NCBI GenBank assembly: GCA_037903355.1
Contig: JBAJFE010000007.1
Span: forward strand, 1-64,000
Length of the DNA stretch: 64,000 nucleotides
From: Trichuris trichiura
Taxonomy: Eukaryota > Nematoda > Enoplea > Trichinellida > Trichuridae
Direction: 5' to 3'
Notes under the pieces: model-generated
What the model was told of the DNA's origin: nothing
Databases searched by the model: none
Seen by the model: the letters and a program-made list of their open reading frames with translations, nothing else
Translations under genes and position numbers: made by a program
Shown here: piece after piece, positions 12,402 through 24,137 of the stretch
How positions within the stretch are numbered: position 1 is the stretch's first letter
Layout of the letters: each line of letters opens with the position of its first letter

Positions 12402-12453
12402 AAATTCCCCGGAGCTTTCGGGTCTATCGTGACCCGAAAGCTCCGGGAAATTT
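12402..12453. repeat. Perfect 17-bp-stem hairpin
   Basis: cccggagctttcgggtc (12408-12424) and its exact reverse complement (12431-12447) flank a 6-nt loop. Pairing extends about six more base pairs outward with one mismatch. It is GC-rich compared with its surroundings. Function is unknown; it could be a structured RNA element or a small fold-back repeat. Confidence 0.8.
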
Positions 12454-12627
12454 CTATCACAAACAGTGATTGAATGTCATGGAACCTTGATGGTCAGAAC
12501 AGAGAAACTTAAAGTGAAAATTTCGTGCTCATGATGCAGCGCCAGTGATTACTTATTCAAAAAGTCCTACGTACTTATTAATAGTCTACGGACGCTGAAC
12601 TCTTACTTTTAACGAACTTTAACACAG

Positions 12628-12839
12628 TAGATCTTCAGATTCACGGGTTTGGCCTGTTGGAAGTATCTGTAAGTAAACTTCAAAATGCCCTACCAACGGA
12701 TGGATGAGCAAATTGTAAGAGAAAATACAGAACAATGTGTATACCGTACGTTTCGGAACTGCTCTTGTTCCGTCGTCAGCAGTTTGAGTTTACTTACAGA
12801 TACATCCAACAGGCCAAACCCGTGAATCTGAAGATCTAC
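12628..12839. mobile_element. Fold-back element, copy 4
   Basis: Arms 12628-12681 and 12786-12839 are reverse complements (tagatcttcagattcacggg and its mirror; cctgttgg, then tatctgtaagtaaact). The arm sequence is that of the palindrome at 2752-2941, 10 kb away. The spacer carries accaacggatggatgagcaa and ttccgtcgtcag, both found in the copies at 330-1510. The flank atgaaacaactcaagcc (12840-12856) is the diverged reverse complement of the sequence at 2733-2749, so the true element ends lie slightly outside the arms. Confidence 0.75.
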
Positions 12840-13313
12840 TATGAAACAACTCAAGCCTTTTAAAAGACATCCTGTCTTTCGAAACTTTAACACAATAAAA
12901 AGTTTTTAACCTGTTACAAAAATAGTCGTGGACCCAACACTTTTAAGTAGAAGAAAATAAGGAAGCTTTTGGCAACACATCTTTTCAAAAAAGTTAACAC
13001 AACTTACCAAATGCAATCAACTTTAACCACACCGTTGGCACAAGACCGTTTCGACTGCAGTTTCTTCAGAAACGTACAAACAGTAAGACCATGTCATGAT
13101 AGTCCAATGAGACAAAAACCATCGGCTCTCACCTACCAGACCAGAGTTAATCACACAGATGGAGAAATAAACATAAAAAGCTGAAACTTACGAGGTAAAC
13201 CCAGAAGTGATCAATTAAGCTTGTAACGAACCAGCAAAGAAAGGCAACCGCAACAAACAGAAATCAATGCAACGGAAAAATTAACTACATATTCCCCATA
13301 TTTTCGTTCATCG

Positions 13314-15879
13314 TCAGAGACGGTCATAACAGACACACCAAATAGCCAAGTACGAATCTTTCGACATTATACAATGAGATGCTGACCCGTATGCGTTTAC
13401 ACGAGACACTGAATCCAAATCGATGAGCAATACTCTTTTTGTGACGTCATAAAGAACTGTTGCTTCGTAAAGTGCTTTTCTGGGATTGGTACGAATAGTC
13501 AATCTGTAAGAATCGTACGGCACACCAACACGTTCGCCAAATTTTGCTTCGCGTCCATCAACGTCTTTCGCTCCAACAAATGCAACAAAGTCATCTTTCG
13601 GTTGACTAACGTATGCTTCCAGAATGGAGTCAAGCCTCAAAGGAGAACATAACTTTTCTTCTTTCTTCAATCGCCCATTAAAAGCTTTTACGAGTTCGTC
13701 AGCTATAAACTGCGAAATCAACGCGTCCGTCGGCAACTTTTTCCACGACAAACAAGAACACCAATGCGGAGCAATATCAGCATTAGCGCAGTCTCGACTT
13801 GCAGGTATTTCGCTGAATAAACTAATGCCTCTATTACTTAAATCACCAACTTCCGGAGGAGGGAAATTCAAAAGACTTTTTAAAGTAGCATGCAGATCAA
13901 AAGGAGTCGTCAAACGATTCCCATTTTTCATCAGATTTCTTACGGCAGTTGGGAATTTTCTCTTAAACCATGGAGGCAATATGATAGAAACAAATGGATT
14001 TCGTTCCTCCAATTTTCCCTGTTTCGTACGCCTCACAGATGAAAATCTCGCTCCGTGATCAGAGAACGCAATAAACACTGTATCATTCAAAAATCCTTTC
14101 TCTGAAAAAGATAGCACGCTCAGCTAATATTCGGAAGTTTGCAAATAAAAACACATACTGTGCAATTAATCTTCGCGCAATTGATCCAGTTGGTCTCAAA
14201 TGACGAAGGTATTTAAAAAATATGTTAAATGCAGTAAACATAACAAAATAAAACTTGGAATATACACAACAAGTCCACTTGAAAATGAAAGGTTTTCTAA
14301 CGGCATTTTGAAATGACATACGTTTATTCGCTGCTGAAAAGATACAAATTGTTTTTTTTATACCTCTGCGCAATTTACAACTCGTCAGAAGTTTTGCAGC
14401 CTGGCGCGCTCCGCTTTCAACGATAACGAAACGCACCGTAGCAGTCAGTGATCACGTATTTGTTATCGTTAAACCAAAGCGCGCCAGGCTCCGCAAGCTC
14501 TGAGGAATTGAGAATTCTGTGTCGGTTTAAAAATGAATGCTTTGCGTTATTTTAGTAACAAATAAGCTCGTGAAAAAAATTCATTGAAGTAAAAAACAAA
14601 ATAAGATTCGCAAAGAGTACCTACCATTAAAAAACTTTAAATGGTCAACCGTGGGACCATCAGCTAGCTCGACCATATTGAAATCGTTGTGACTATACAT
14701 GGAGTGAAACTGAAATGCAAATTTCGGCTGCTCTCTCGGGTACGTTTCGAAGAAATCTTCCACGTATGAGAGCTGAACTCGAAGTTGCGATTCGCTACCA
14801 AAACATGTTTGCTGAAAAACACGAGTATCTCTTTCAGCTTTTTGGTAAAAACTTCGGAGATAATGGTCAGTCGGCTGCTCTTTAAATCCTTTGAAACGAT
14901 ACGTATATGTTCCAATGGACTGCATATCTTCAGCATACAAAGTTGCATACCCAAATCGTTTTAATTCCTTCCAAATGAACGGATAAACATCAACAAATGA
15001 CGCATTTCGTTGGGATCTTCTCGTTTCCGGCAATTCTTCTTCAGTTTTTCCAGTTAGTATTGGCAACAATGCGGCCGGGGTCCCATCGCCAACTATGTTG
15101 TACATTTCAAGAACGGTGCCATTCAATACTTTTGTAATATGCTTGTATGTTTCCTTCAACTTCCGCATAAAGGTCATTCGCGAGACGCTGTCGAATCCAA
15201 GCATGTAAATATTCAACGGTCGTTCGAAGCCAATCACCGGATCAACCTGCCCGTTCACAGTTTCTTTGGCAACAATGGTAGCATGGTAGTTGGTGTACAT
15301 CCTGCTGTCAGCAGCAGCAGTACATTCGATTTTAAAGAAATCCGTCGGTACAGGCACATTATACTTCACCGCAGAACGGTTCAACGTCCGTACGGTAAAG
15401 TCGTCAAAAAAGTAAAAAGGTTCGAGCATGCAGGAAATATTACCATTCCGAGTTACGTTTTCGTTGACTATAATTTTGCCTTTTCTTGCCGTAATCCAGT
15501 TGGATTCGCTGACGCACTTTAACGGCGGAACAGAAGTGACCAATTTCATTACTTCGCTATCGTTGATATTCTGCGTTGGTCTGACACAACCAGCGCCTAC
15601 TACTGACTTTTTAAATAAATGCTCTTTTCCATACTGCTTCTGCAAAACTTCCACAAAGGGAAGGAAAGGTCTCAACAATTTCAACTGGATCGACGCCTTG
15701 ATGTATGATAAATCAGATTGCAGTTTCGCGTCGGATAAATCAGCCATGCTCAAGCGATTAGTAATCGCCGGCAAGAGAAAGATTGCAATGGAAATCCAAA
15801 CAAGAAAGCATATTCTAAATTTGGATAGCCTTATAAGTTTGTGGAACAGCCTTGAAAGCATGTTAACACGTGCCGACAT
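13314..15879 (-). CDS. DUF229 family membrane-anchored protein, copy A
   Basis: Two exons, 14621-15879 and 13314-14118, join in phase (2064 nt, 687 residues). An N-terminal hydrophobic segment (residues about 20-40, after Lys/Arg-rich residues) suggests a signal anchor or type II membrane topology; several Asn-X-Ser/Thr sites follow. The conserved core contains GFDSVSRMTFMRKL (about residue 230) and FSDHGARF in exon 2, as in DUF229 proteins, which share the alkaline phosphatase/sulfatase fold; SDHG would carry metal-binding residues. Biochemical role in worms is unknown. The ATG at 15879 is chosen because it precedes the hydrophobic segment; a second ATG lies six codons on. It is followed by a close paralogue at 18345-20592 on the same strand. 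A plus-strand frame inside is antisense shadow. Confidence 0.9.
14388..14498. repeat. Inverted repeat inside DUF229 copy A intron
   Basis: Arms about 14388-14430 and 14461-14498 pair, best at agcctggcgcgct (14398-14410) with agcgcgccaggct (14478-14490), and at aacgataac (14419-14427) with gttatcgtt (14462-14470). It lies within the single intron (14119-14620) and is absent from the much shorter 197-nt intron of copy B. It is probably a small fold-back insertion that accounts for part of the intron length difference. Confidence 0.7.
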
Positions 15880-15889
15880 TTCTACTAGC

Positions 15890-18340
15890 GGTTGAAGGCT
15901 TGAAAAGCTAAAACAGTAGAGATTAACATGATTGAATGACCGAATGCAAACTTCAGTAGAGCAAAATGAATATTCAATAATCTAAGCGCATAGGCAGCCC
16001 GTACGATCGAAGGTACAATGGAAGCGACGTGTAAGTCGCTAAACGGACAGAATACCTACGAATTTTGTACTACCGCTTTACAGTAGTATGCAAAAATGCT
16101 GTCGGCAAGCATTCCAAAAAAGACGACAGTAATATATTCGAATTTTGCAGGAAGCGTGAGGTTTCCATTCTGGCAGAAAACAAAGATAGCGTAATGGTTC
16201 GTTGAGGCAACAATGTGGTACTATCAACATAAAGAATGCCGCGGCGCATGGCGATGCCGATCTACCGAGCACCAGTGTATCTATTTGTTGTGCATTTAGT
16301 TATGGCCTTCAGAAGCTAAGCGTCAGCTGTTGCTTCTTCAACTTTTCCGACAGCTCAGGATATTCCTTAATATATAGCTTTTAGATTGTCACTCCAAATT
16401 TTTACAGCAAAACAGGCATCCTAGCTAATATTGTTCATATATGGTTCACATAAGGAATTGACTACTTTGCTAGGAAAACCCTCACTTCATTTCGCAGTTT
16501 GCTAGCAGCTTAGCCACAGCAGTCGTTAGGCAATGAAAAAATTGCAATAGGAACAATCCCGAAAGATGTAAGATAAAAAGAAAGCATCAATGAAGTCTAG
16601 AGCACATCCGATATAGGATACTTTGCAGAGTTACTCACTTCTTTCAGTTTTTTCTATTGCAGATTCGGAATGCCTTCCTTAGTCAAACTAGTAAACCGCA
16701 AGCAAACTACTCGTATTCTCATGATGAAAGAACATATCAAAATGATAGAAACCTTCAACAGAGGTAAATCAAGTTCTTCCTCAGCTGGCATTTGCTGTGG
16801 TCACGAAATGCAGTCAAACAATATCCTCCATAAGCAAATGACATTGAAGGTAATTACATGAGTGCAGAGAGCGACTATAGCCATTGCACCATACTTCATA
16901 ATACAGTCAACAGCTCATCTGTTTGAACAGCCCAACGAGACATCTGCTCAGATATTTGTAAATCATTTAAACTGCACTCTTTGTGGAGCTATGAAATCAA
17001 AGCATTTTGCCCACACCGTAATTGTCAGCGCACAATCAGGTGTTGTTTGCTTTCGCCTAATGCTGTTCTATTCATGGTGAGGATGCTAATTGGTCAATCT
17101 ACGTTACGCCTTTTCTATATCCAACAGAGTGCTTTTCAGAACGTCACCCGCTCAAAACCTCTCTTAACTAATTTAGCTGAAACACAGATAAAATGTAAAG
17201 CAGCAAAAATCATCTTAACTGGGGCACGTCGTTTTAGCAGAAACAACCAAAATTGTCTGGATAGAACGCACTCCATGCTCAGTACATTTTAGGTATGGGA
17301 TTAACATTTTTGGCTGAAAACATTGCTTCCATTTACTAATAGCTGACGGATTTTGCATAAATAAAACCTATCTTATAAAAAGCACGGGCTGTTAAATGGA
17401 ATTAAGTCAACAGCACAGAAGATTTTATAGTTGTAAAGAAAGTGATCAGCTTAAAAGCATCTTGAGTCATCAAATTATTTTTCAGAAACCATGATTGTGA
17501 AAGCCGGCAACAGAAAAAAGAATTAAGGAACCTCTCCCTGTACTGACTTTAACGCATCCCTAAGTAAGACAATCGCGGCGGGAAAGGTTTATAGTGTAGC
17601 AACAATAAAACACAAACCTATGTTGCGCCACACCAAGGTAGAAAACTTACACTTTTATTGACGACTGCAGTGGCAACGGCGTGAACACCTTCACAGGAAG
17701 TAGAAACTTGACAGACAGTTGTCAACGTTACAATATTTAGTAATACTTGGCAAAACCGGCACTTGCATTAGATCCTCAAAATGTCAAAACATAAATACTA
17801 CAAAACAAATTTCAGAGCCTAAGACGTACCAAAACCATCCGTCGTCCACCATTTTTCAATATTTGCTGCTCACGTGACCTCAGTACAAAAGAATCACAGC
17901 ATCTGTTTAAAAAACATAACCTTCTAAAGCGCAGATAATTAAAAAGCGATTGTCGCCGTCAATGCAGTGCTGTATGCCGCATGTGCAGTGCTTTATTCAA
18001 CGTGACTTTTGTCTAGGCAAACCGATGCGAAACAAGAAAAAACAACTCAATACAATACCAGCAGTGCTGGAAACAAAGCAAAACAAACAGCGACAAAAGA
18101 AAAAAGCAAACGCGGCAAACAGAAGCAATATAAAAAACTGGAAATACTATCGTACTGAAAAATAAAAAAAGGAGAGAAACAAGACTATACAGACGGGAAG
18201 ATATTTTGTCGACTAGTCACATGCAGAAGCGATGACGCAACGCCGTTACATCGAACGGCAAAATAAGGTGAGTGCAACGAAAAAGGAAAATGCGTGCATT
18301 TGAGTTCTGCAAAAACAACATTATGGCCATATTACCATTT
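15890..18340. other. Spacer between DUF229 copies, no gene seen
   Basis: Only short, unrelated frames are present on both strands. Part of this spacer must hold the promoter of copy A and the 3' end of copy B. No repeat family or RNA gene was recognised. Confidence 0.45.
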
Positions 18341-18344
18341 ATCG

Positions 18345-20592
18345 TCAGAGTTGGTCGTAGCAAACACACCAAATGGCTAAGTACGAATCTTTCGACATTA
18401 TACAATGAGATGCAGACCCGTACGCATTTACACGAGACACTGAATCCAAATCGATGAGCAATACTTTTTTTGTGACGTCATGAAGAACTGTTGCTTCGTA
18501 AAGTGCTTTTCTGGGATTGGTACGAATAGTCAATCTGTAAGAATCGTACGGCACACCAACACGTTCGCCAAATTTTGCTTCGCGTCCATCAACGTCTTTC
18601 GCTCCAACAAATGCAACAAAGTCATCTTTCGGTTGACTAACGTATGCTTCTAGAATGGAGTCAAGCCTCAAAGGAGAACATAACTTTTCTTCTTTCTTCA
18701 ATCGCTCATTAAAAGCTTTTACGAGTTCGTCAGCTATAAACTGCGAAATCAACGCGTCCGTTGGCAATTTTTTCCATGACAAACAAGAACACCAATGCGG
18801 AGCAATATCAGCATTAGCGCAGTCTCGACTTGCAGGTATTTCGCTGAATAAACTAATGCCTCTATTACTTAAATCACCAACTTCCGGAGGAGGGAAATTC
18901 AAAAGACTTTTTAAAGTAGCATGCAGATCAAAAGGAGTCGTCAAACGATTTCCATTTTTCACCACATTTCTTACGGCAGTTGGAAATTTTTCGCTAAACC
19001 ACGGAGGCAGTATGATGGAAACAAATGGATTTCGTTCCTCCAATTTTCCCTGTTTCGTACGCCTCACAGATGAAAATCTCGCTCCGTGATCAGAGAACAC
19101 AATAAACACTGTGTCGTTCAAAAATCCTTTCTCTGAAAAAGATAGCACGCTCAGCTAATACTCGGAAGTAAGTCTTCAATGAAAACAATTATTGGGCGAC
19201 TAATCTTCTTGCAACTGATCCAGTTGATTTAACATGACAAAGGCATTACAGAATATGTTAAAGGAAATAAACGTAACAAAATAAAAGTTAGAATTCGCAT
19301 GACAAGTCCGCGGGCATAAAAACAAAAAATATCCTTGGAGAGTACCTACCCTGAAAAAACTTCAAATGCTCTACTGTGGGGCCATCAGCTAGTTCGACCT
19401 CGTTCAAACTTGAGTGACTGAATATGGAGTGAAATTGGAATGCAAATTTAGGCTGTTCCCTCGGGTAAGCTGTGAAGAAATCTTCCACGTATGACAGCTG
19501 AACCTGATGTTGTGACTCGCTACCAAAACATGCTTGATCATATTTACGAGTATCGCTTTCAACCTTTCGGTAGAAGGTTCGAAGATAATGGTCGGTCGGC
19601 TGTTCTTTGAATCCTTTCAGACGAAACGTATATGTTCCAATGGACTGACTATCCTCAGCATACAGAGTTGCATACCCAAAGCGTTTTAATTCCTTCCAAA
19701 TGAACGGATAAACATCTACAAATGACGCATTCCGTCGGGATCTTCTCGTTTCCGGCAATTCTTCTTCAGTTTTTCCAGTTAGTATTGGTAACAACGCGGC
19801 GGGCGTCCCATCGCCAACTATGTTGTACATTTCAAGAACGGTGCCATTCAATACTTTTGTAATATGCTTGTATGTTTCCTTCAACTTCCGCATAAAGGTC
19901 ATTCGCGAGACGCTGTCGAATCCAAGTATGTAGATATTCAACGGTCGTTCGAAGCCAATCACCGGATCAACCGTCCCGTTCACAGTTTCTTTAGCAACAA
20001 TGGTAGCATGGTAGTTAGTGTAGTTCTTGCCACCGGCAGCAGTACATTGGATTTTGAAGAAATCTGTCGGTAAAGACATGTTGTGCTTTGCCTCGGAATG
20101 GTTTAACGTCTTTACAGCAAAATCGCCACTGAATACAAAAGGCTCCAGCTCGCATTGAATACTGGCATTCCGAGGGACCGCTTCCTGTTTCTGTATTAGT
20201 TTACCATTTCTTGCTGTAAACCAATTGGATTTATCTGAACACTTTAAAGGCGCAACCGAATGGATCAGTGGCATTATTTCACTATCATTGATATTCTGCG
20301 TTGGTTTGACACAACCAGTGCCTGTTGCAGATTTTTTAAAGGAATGTTCTTTCCCGTACTGTCTCTGGACGACTTTCACTTCGGGAAGCAAAGGCCTCAA
20401 GAATTCTAACTGAGCAATCGCTTTCTTGTATGATCCATTAGCTATTCGACTCACGTAATAGACATTAATATTGCCTAAGCGATCAGTTGCGGCCAGGAAG
20501 AAGAAGACAGCACAGGTAAACAAAAGGAGAAAACATACTTGAATTCCAGAGTGTTTTAAACCATTTCGGAAAGAAATAGTACGTACAAGCAT
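18345..20592 (-). CDS. DUF229 family membrane-anchored protein, copy B
   Basis: Two exons, 19346-20592 and 18345-19149, join in phase (2052 nt, 683 residues), with the same intron position as copy A. An N-terminal hydrophobic segment (about residues 19-37) suggests a signal anchor. Core motifs match copy A: GFDSVSRMTFMRKL and FSDHGARF. Exon 2 differs from copy A at very few residues, and a stretch of about 100 residues around GFDSVSR is almost identical, while the first about 190 residues and the introns have clearly diverged. That mosaic suggests a tandem duplication with later gene conversion. Function in the sulfatase-like superfamily is unknown; two intact paralogues argue for retained function. 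Copy B lies upstream of copy A in the same orientation. Confidence 0.9.
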
Positions 20593-20771
20593 TTTCTTCT
20601 CTTCTTTGGCAACGGCAAGCAGTTCACTGCTTGAAAAACTAAAATGTCACAAAATGCCAAAATAACCTGGACGTTTAGCGCTAATAAAGTGAATATTCAA
20701 TCGTATAAGAAGATAAGTTAATCATCTAATCAAGTTACAGCGTTATGGAAGCATCCTAGCTAAGAGGATAC

Positions 20772-20999
20772 CTACGAGATTTCAAAGACTTCTCCGCCGA
20801 AATATTTGTAGGTTGTAGCAGTCGGAAATACTGTGAACGAAAATTTCGCAAGGATGAATGGAGTTTTGGTTCCTGCGGCGAAGCGACCACCGGTTTCCGG
20901 CATCAGCGGGAAAATCATACGCGCTGGGAACTTATTTGAACAGTTGGTGAAAAGCGTATTTAAATTCAAAACGTACAAAATTACAAGGGAAAATTTCAC
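20772..20999 (-). CDS. Possible short exon or small secreted protein (tentative)
   Basis: A frame from ATG 20999 encodes 75 residues with a hydrophobic start (MKFSLVILYVLNL) like a signal peptide, followed by GGRFAAGTKTPF. Just before its stop is a good splice donor (gtaggtatcc at about 20774), and just before the start codon is an acceptor-like tcgtcag. It may therefore be an internal exon rather than a whole gene. No family was recognised. It lies about 180 bp upstream of DUF229 copy B on the same strand and could also be untranslated leader. Confidence 0.25.
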   Translation of the reverse strand: MKFSLVILYVLNLNTLFTNCSNKFPARMIFPLMPETGGRFAAGTKTPFILAKFSFTVFPTATTYKYFGGEVFEIS

Positions 21000-21029
21000 T
21001 GACGAAATCGCAATGGATCACCCCTCATG

Positions 21030-22150
21030 AAGGCAGTGCAAAACGGTGAATCGGACGACCAGTAGATGCCCGCCTACTACGTGGAACGCGTTGAAGATTA
21101 AAGGAAAATTAAATATATATATATTTAACATCTCAAAGCTATTCTTAGGTACGGAAATGTCAAGAAAGGACACCCTATTTACGTCCTAACTTAACGAAGA
21201 GAGGAAAACAACGGAATACAAAAGTTTGGCTGACCAGATACCACACAACTTAGACGAATGTATCAAAGAAAACTAGAGGTGCAGACGGTATCCGTAATGT
21301 TTAGAAAACTGACTTGAAATAGGCCGTCGGTTTCCCATCATGTGGACTCTATGTTAGTATTCAGATCAGCTAAGTGTAGGGAATGATCCGCTTGACTAAG
21401 CGCATCCTAAAAAGCGTCAGACTGCCCTGCTCGTGGCAGGAAAATTAAAAAAGGTTAGAAGGCCGAAACACGTCGAGACTGTGCCCATAAAAGTGGCATG
21501 AACGGATATTGATCTGTTTCAGCCCTCTTGCAAAAAAGGATCGATACCTGAGGTAATATTCGTCGAATATCGGCCGCTAGAATTGACAGTATGGTACTTC
21601 TGAACAGATAACGAACCTTCTTATCATTCGGTTGAATCCTTAAACTGGATTAGCGCACTTGTGATTTTCAGGTTCCATCTGCTTAAATGTGGACTCCTAA
21701 GAACAGCCAATGAATGAAGAGCTAAGTTTAGCTTTATAATTTTGCTACAAAAAATTTACGCGCTATCAGCTGTTTTCACACATTGTAATGGAAGGCACGT
21801 CATCGTCTACTTGAATATGATCTTGAAGCACTGCCACTACGGAAACCTAGAAATATGTGGTGCCTATACAACTACTGTACGGGAATTTATGAGATAAGCA
21901 ATCAGAAGAACTGCTGGAATGCACTTCTATTAATAAATGCGCATTCTAGGGACCCACAACTGTACAATGAACTTATTAACGAAAAGACAACTCTAACTTT
22001 TAACCAGAGTCAAGGAAACATCGCACTGCCCGTGAGGTGAAACTGGTTTTGCTAAACTGCATATTCAAAAGACATAAAAAAGGAAGTAGCGTAAATATGC
22101 GGAAGACACGGTTTACGGCTTGTATTTCAATGCAACGGTGAGTAGCCGAG
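21030..22150. other. Flank of DUF229 cluster with repeat remnant
   Basis: No gene is supported. Bases about 21605-21730 resemble 12230-12350 on the other side of the DUF229 genes, including gattttcaggttccat at 21661-21676 and a related stretch (agccaatgaatgaagag) 30-40 nt later. A short AT microsatellite (atatatatat) lies near 21114. Confidence 0.5.
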
Positions 22151-22576
22151 AAATGTAAGCATTGGTGTACGTACCTTCATTGACTTGAATATCCAGCCAA
22201 AGAGACGCTCACCAACGATGAACACTTCAACAACGTTTTCTTCAAACCATACAGCAAGCTTACTATTCCAGGCTTCTCGATGCAGTTGTAAAGATGTTCA
22301 CAGCGCAAGCAATGCATTGGGGAATGGAAAGAGGAATAACCTACTAGATGCTGACTAACATTAACTTACACGATTCGCCTAAGATATTCTAACTTCTGTA
22401 TTTTAGGATTCGTTGTCAGATTAAAGAGAAAGACAGTTCTACATCATATACAAGCAACACAACATTATGGATAAATAAGTCCACTTATTTTCAATTGTGC
22501 CTGGGCGGTTTTCTCGTTGAAGAAACTTTATAAACAATATTGAACGGAGCTTTTGCAAAAAAGTTTTTCGTCATTA

Positions 22577-23010
22577 GCACTATGGGACGGTTACATCAAA
22601 TCATTTCAGAATGCCGATGACGGTAAAGATTTTTCGACAGCTCTATTCAATAATAGTAATTGTTTCAGCGTGGAAGCACCTCCAACGAGCAGCCGAACTT
22701 CACCACCGACGAGTATTCGCTGCTCTACTGTCAATGTTTTTGCTAAACAGCAAAAAACTACGCTAAATAAGCGCAGTTCCTTGCTGTCCCGCGAGGAAGT
22801 CTTCGTTAACTAACAACAACATATTATCGTCCAATGAGCAAAGCGGTTGTCCAAAAATAAAGCATCGTTGCTTACCTGTTCCAAAAAAATCATGTGACCA
22901 ATTGCATTCAGTTCAAATCGGCGGACGAATGCTTTGACTATTCGTTTCGCAAAAGACGAATTTTCGCGAAACAAACCGAGCAAAACGTTACGACCGCGCA
23001 AAATTGGCCA
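22577..23010 (-). other. Exon-like open stretches, unassigned
   Basis: Two consecutive open stretches on the minus strand (about 22865-23010, ending at donor gtaagc, and about 22600-22810, beginning after an acceptor-like ttgttag) would read through in one frame. Fragments include RIVKAFVRRFELNAIGHM and VEQRILVGGEVRLLVGG. However, the first stretch lacks a canonical acceptor or ATG. It could belong to the gene starting at 24481, be a decayed gene, or be chance. No family match was recognised. Confidence 0.2.
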
Positions 23011-23439
23011 TTTAGATTAATACGTTCAAATTTGCATATGCACTGCTATCAGTCTTTGCGCGTTACCCGTTGATTGCCTGTGAAGGCGGGCGGCTGAAGT
23101 CGCAGTTTGAATGGAACGCGGGAAAGCCGGTTCGTCGCGCTAGAAACTGACCAATTGAAAGGAATTTAATGACGAACAAAACGAGCAGTCTTCTTTGAAA
23201 AATTTTTGACGAAAAGCTAAACTTGATTTCAATTGGCACTAAGGACGGAATAGGTGTCATTCGGGCGCTCAGTCCTTTACGCCGTTCTTTACAATTGGAT
23301 ATTGGGCAAATGACTTCTTTCCTTTAATCTTAAGAACAAGCGCTCTGCTAGATTTAAACTTTTCTTCCGCGTGTTCCTCAGTTCTTTCAAACTTCATAGA
23401 ATCGAGGAGACATAAGGCCTTACTCAACATTGGGTTAAG

Positions 23440-23672
23440 GTCGAAATCCCGAATAAGCCGAAAATGTACCGTAAAGTTTGGACTTGTGCCAATTGTGCAC
23501 TGGCATCTTCTAGATAAGGAATGTATTTGAGTATAAGAATTATTATATTGGCCTTGTTTTCCAGATCACTAACGTCGAGCACTCAGATACATTCATTATC
23601 TAGAAGATGCCAATGTACAACTGCCCGATGCCACACTTTACAGCGCATTTTCGACTTATTCGGGATTATGAC
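23440..23672. repeat. Large imperfect inverted repeat
   Basis: The left arm (about 23440-23523) and right arm (about 23589-23672) are reverse complements at roughly 80%. The best blocks are tcccgaataag (23449-23459) against cttattcggga (23655-23665), and tggcatcttctagataa (23502-23518) against ttatctagaagatgcca (23598-23614). The spacer is about 65 nt. No similarity to the ctctaccaacg element family was seen, so this is a third type of fold-back structure. Confidence 0.75.
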
Positions 23673-24137
23673 TGCCGCCGTTCTGAATTATAATAATACC
23701 TTGAATTCGAAAGATGATCGCATTAAACTCTTGGACTTTAAAAGCTCTGTCCTTATGCGCCCATAATTTGCATACAAATGAGCAAATGCAGCTTTGCTAA
23801 AACTTCAGAGCGTTCAAAACGAGGAGTGCAGTATTGGAAAGACTACTTCTCATTACTGCTTTCATATGAACAGAAAGCGCTGAACAGTAGGAGGTGGTCT
23901 ATGAGCGCCAGAGAAGCCTTGCATAAATCAAAAATACGTATTCCCCTTTTTAGATAGCCATTCGTTGCTTACGTTTCTAGAGAAGTAAAAAACGCATTAA
24001 AAATTGAAACCAACAAAGCCTGCAAGAAGTGTTATTAAACTGATACGTAAGTACAAGTGAGGCAGACGCGGGAAGGCTGAAAAAAGGGTGTTGAAATATT
24101 TCAAACACACAAGAACGTTTAGTAACGCTTTACTTAC

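Noticed and set aside
13624..14058. 144-codon plus-strand frame, with a near-identical one at 18655-19089
   Set aside because: Both are antisense shadows of the highly conserved second exon of the DUF229 genes, which explains why they look conserved.
15139..15895. Plus-strand frames over the first exon of DUF229 copy A
   Set aside because: Antisense to a well-supported exon with a signal anchor and conserved core.
22150..22290. Minus-strand open stretch with KLAVWFEENVVEVFIVGERL and a gtacgt donor
   Set aside because: No canonical acceptor follows the upstream stop codon, so it cannot be joined; left unannotated although it looks protein-like.
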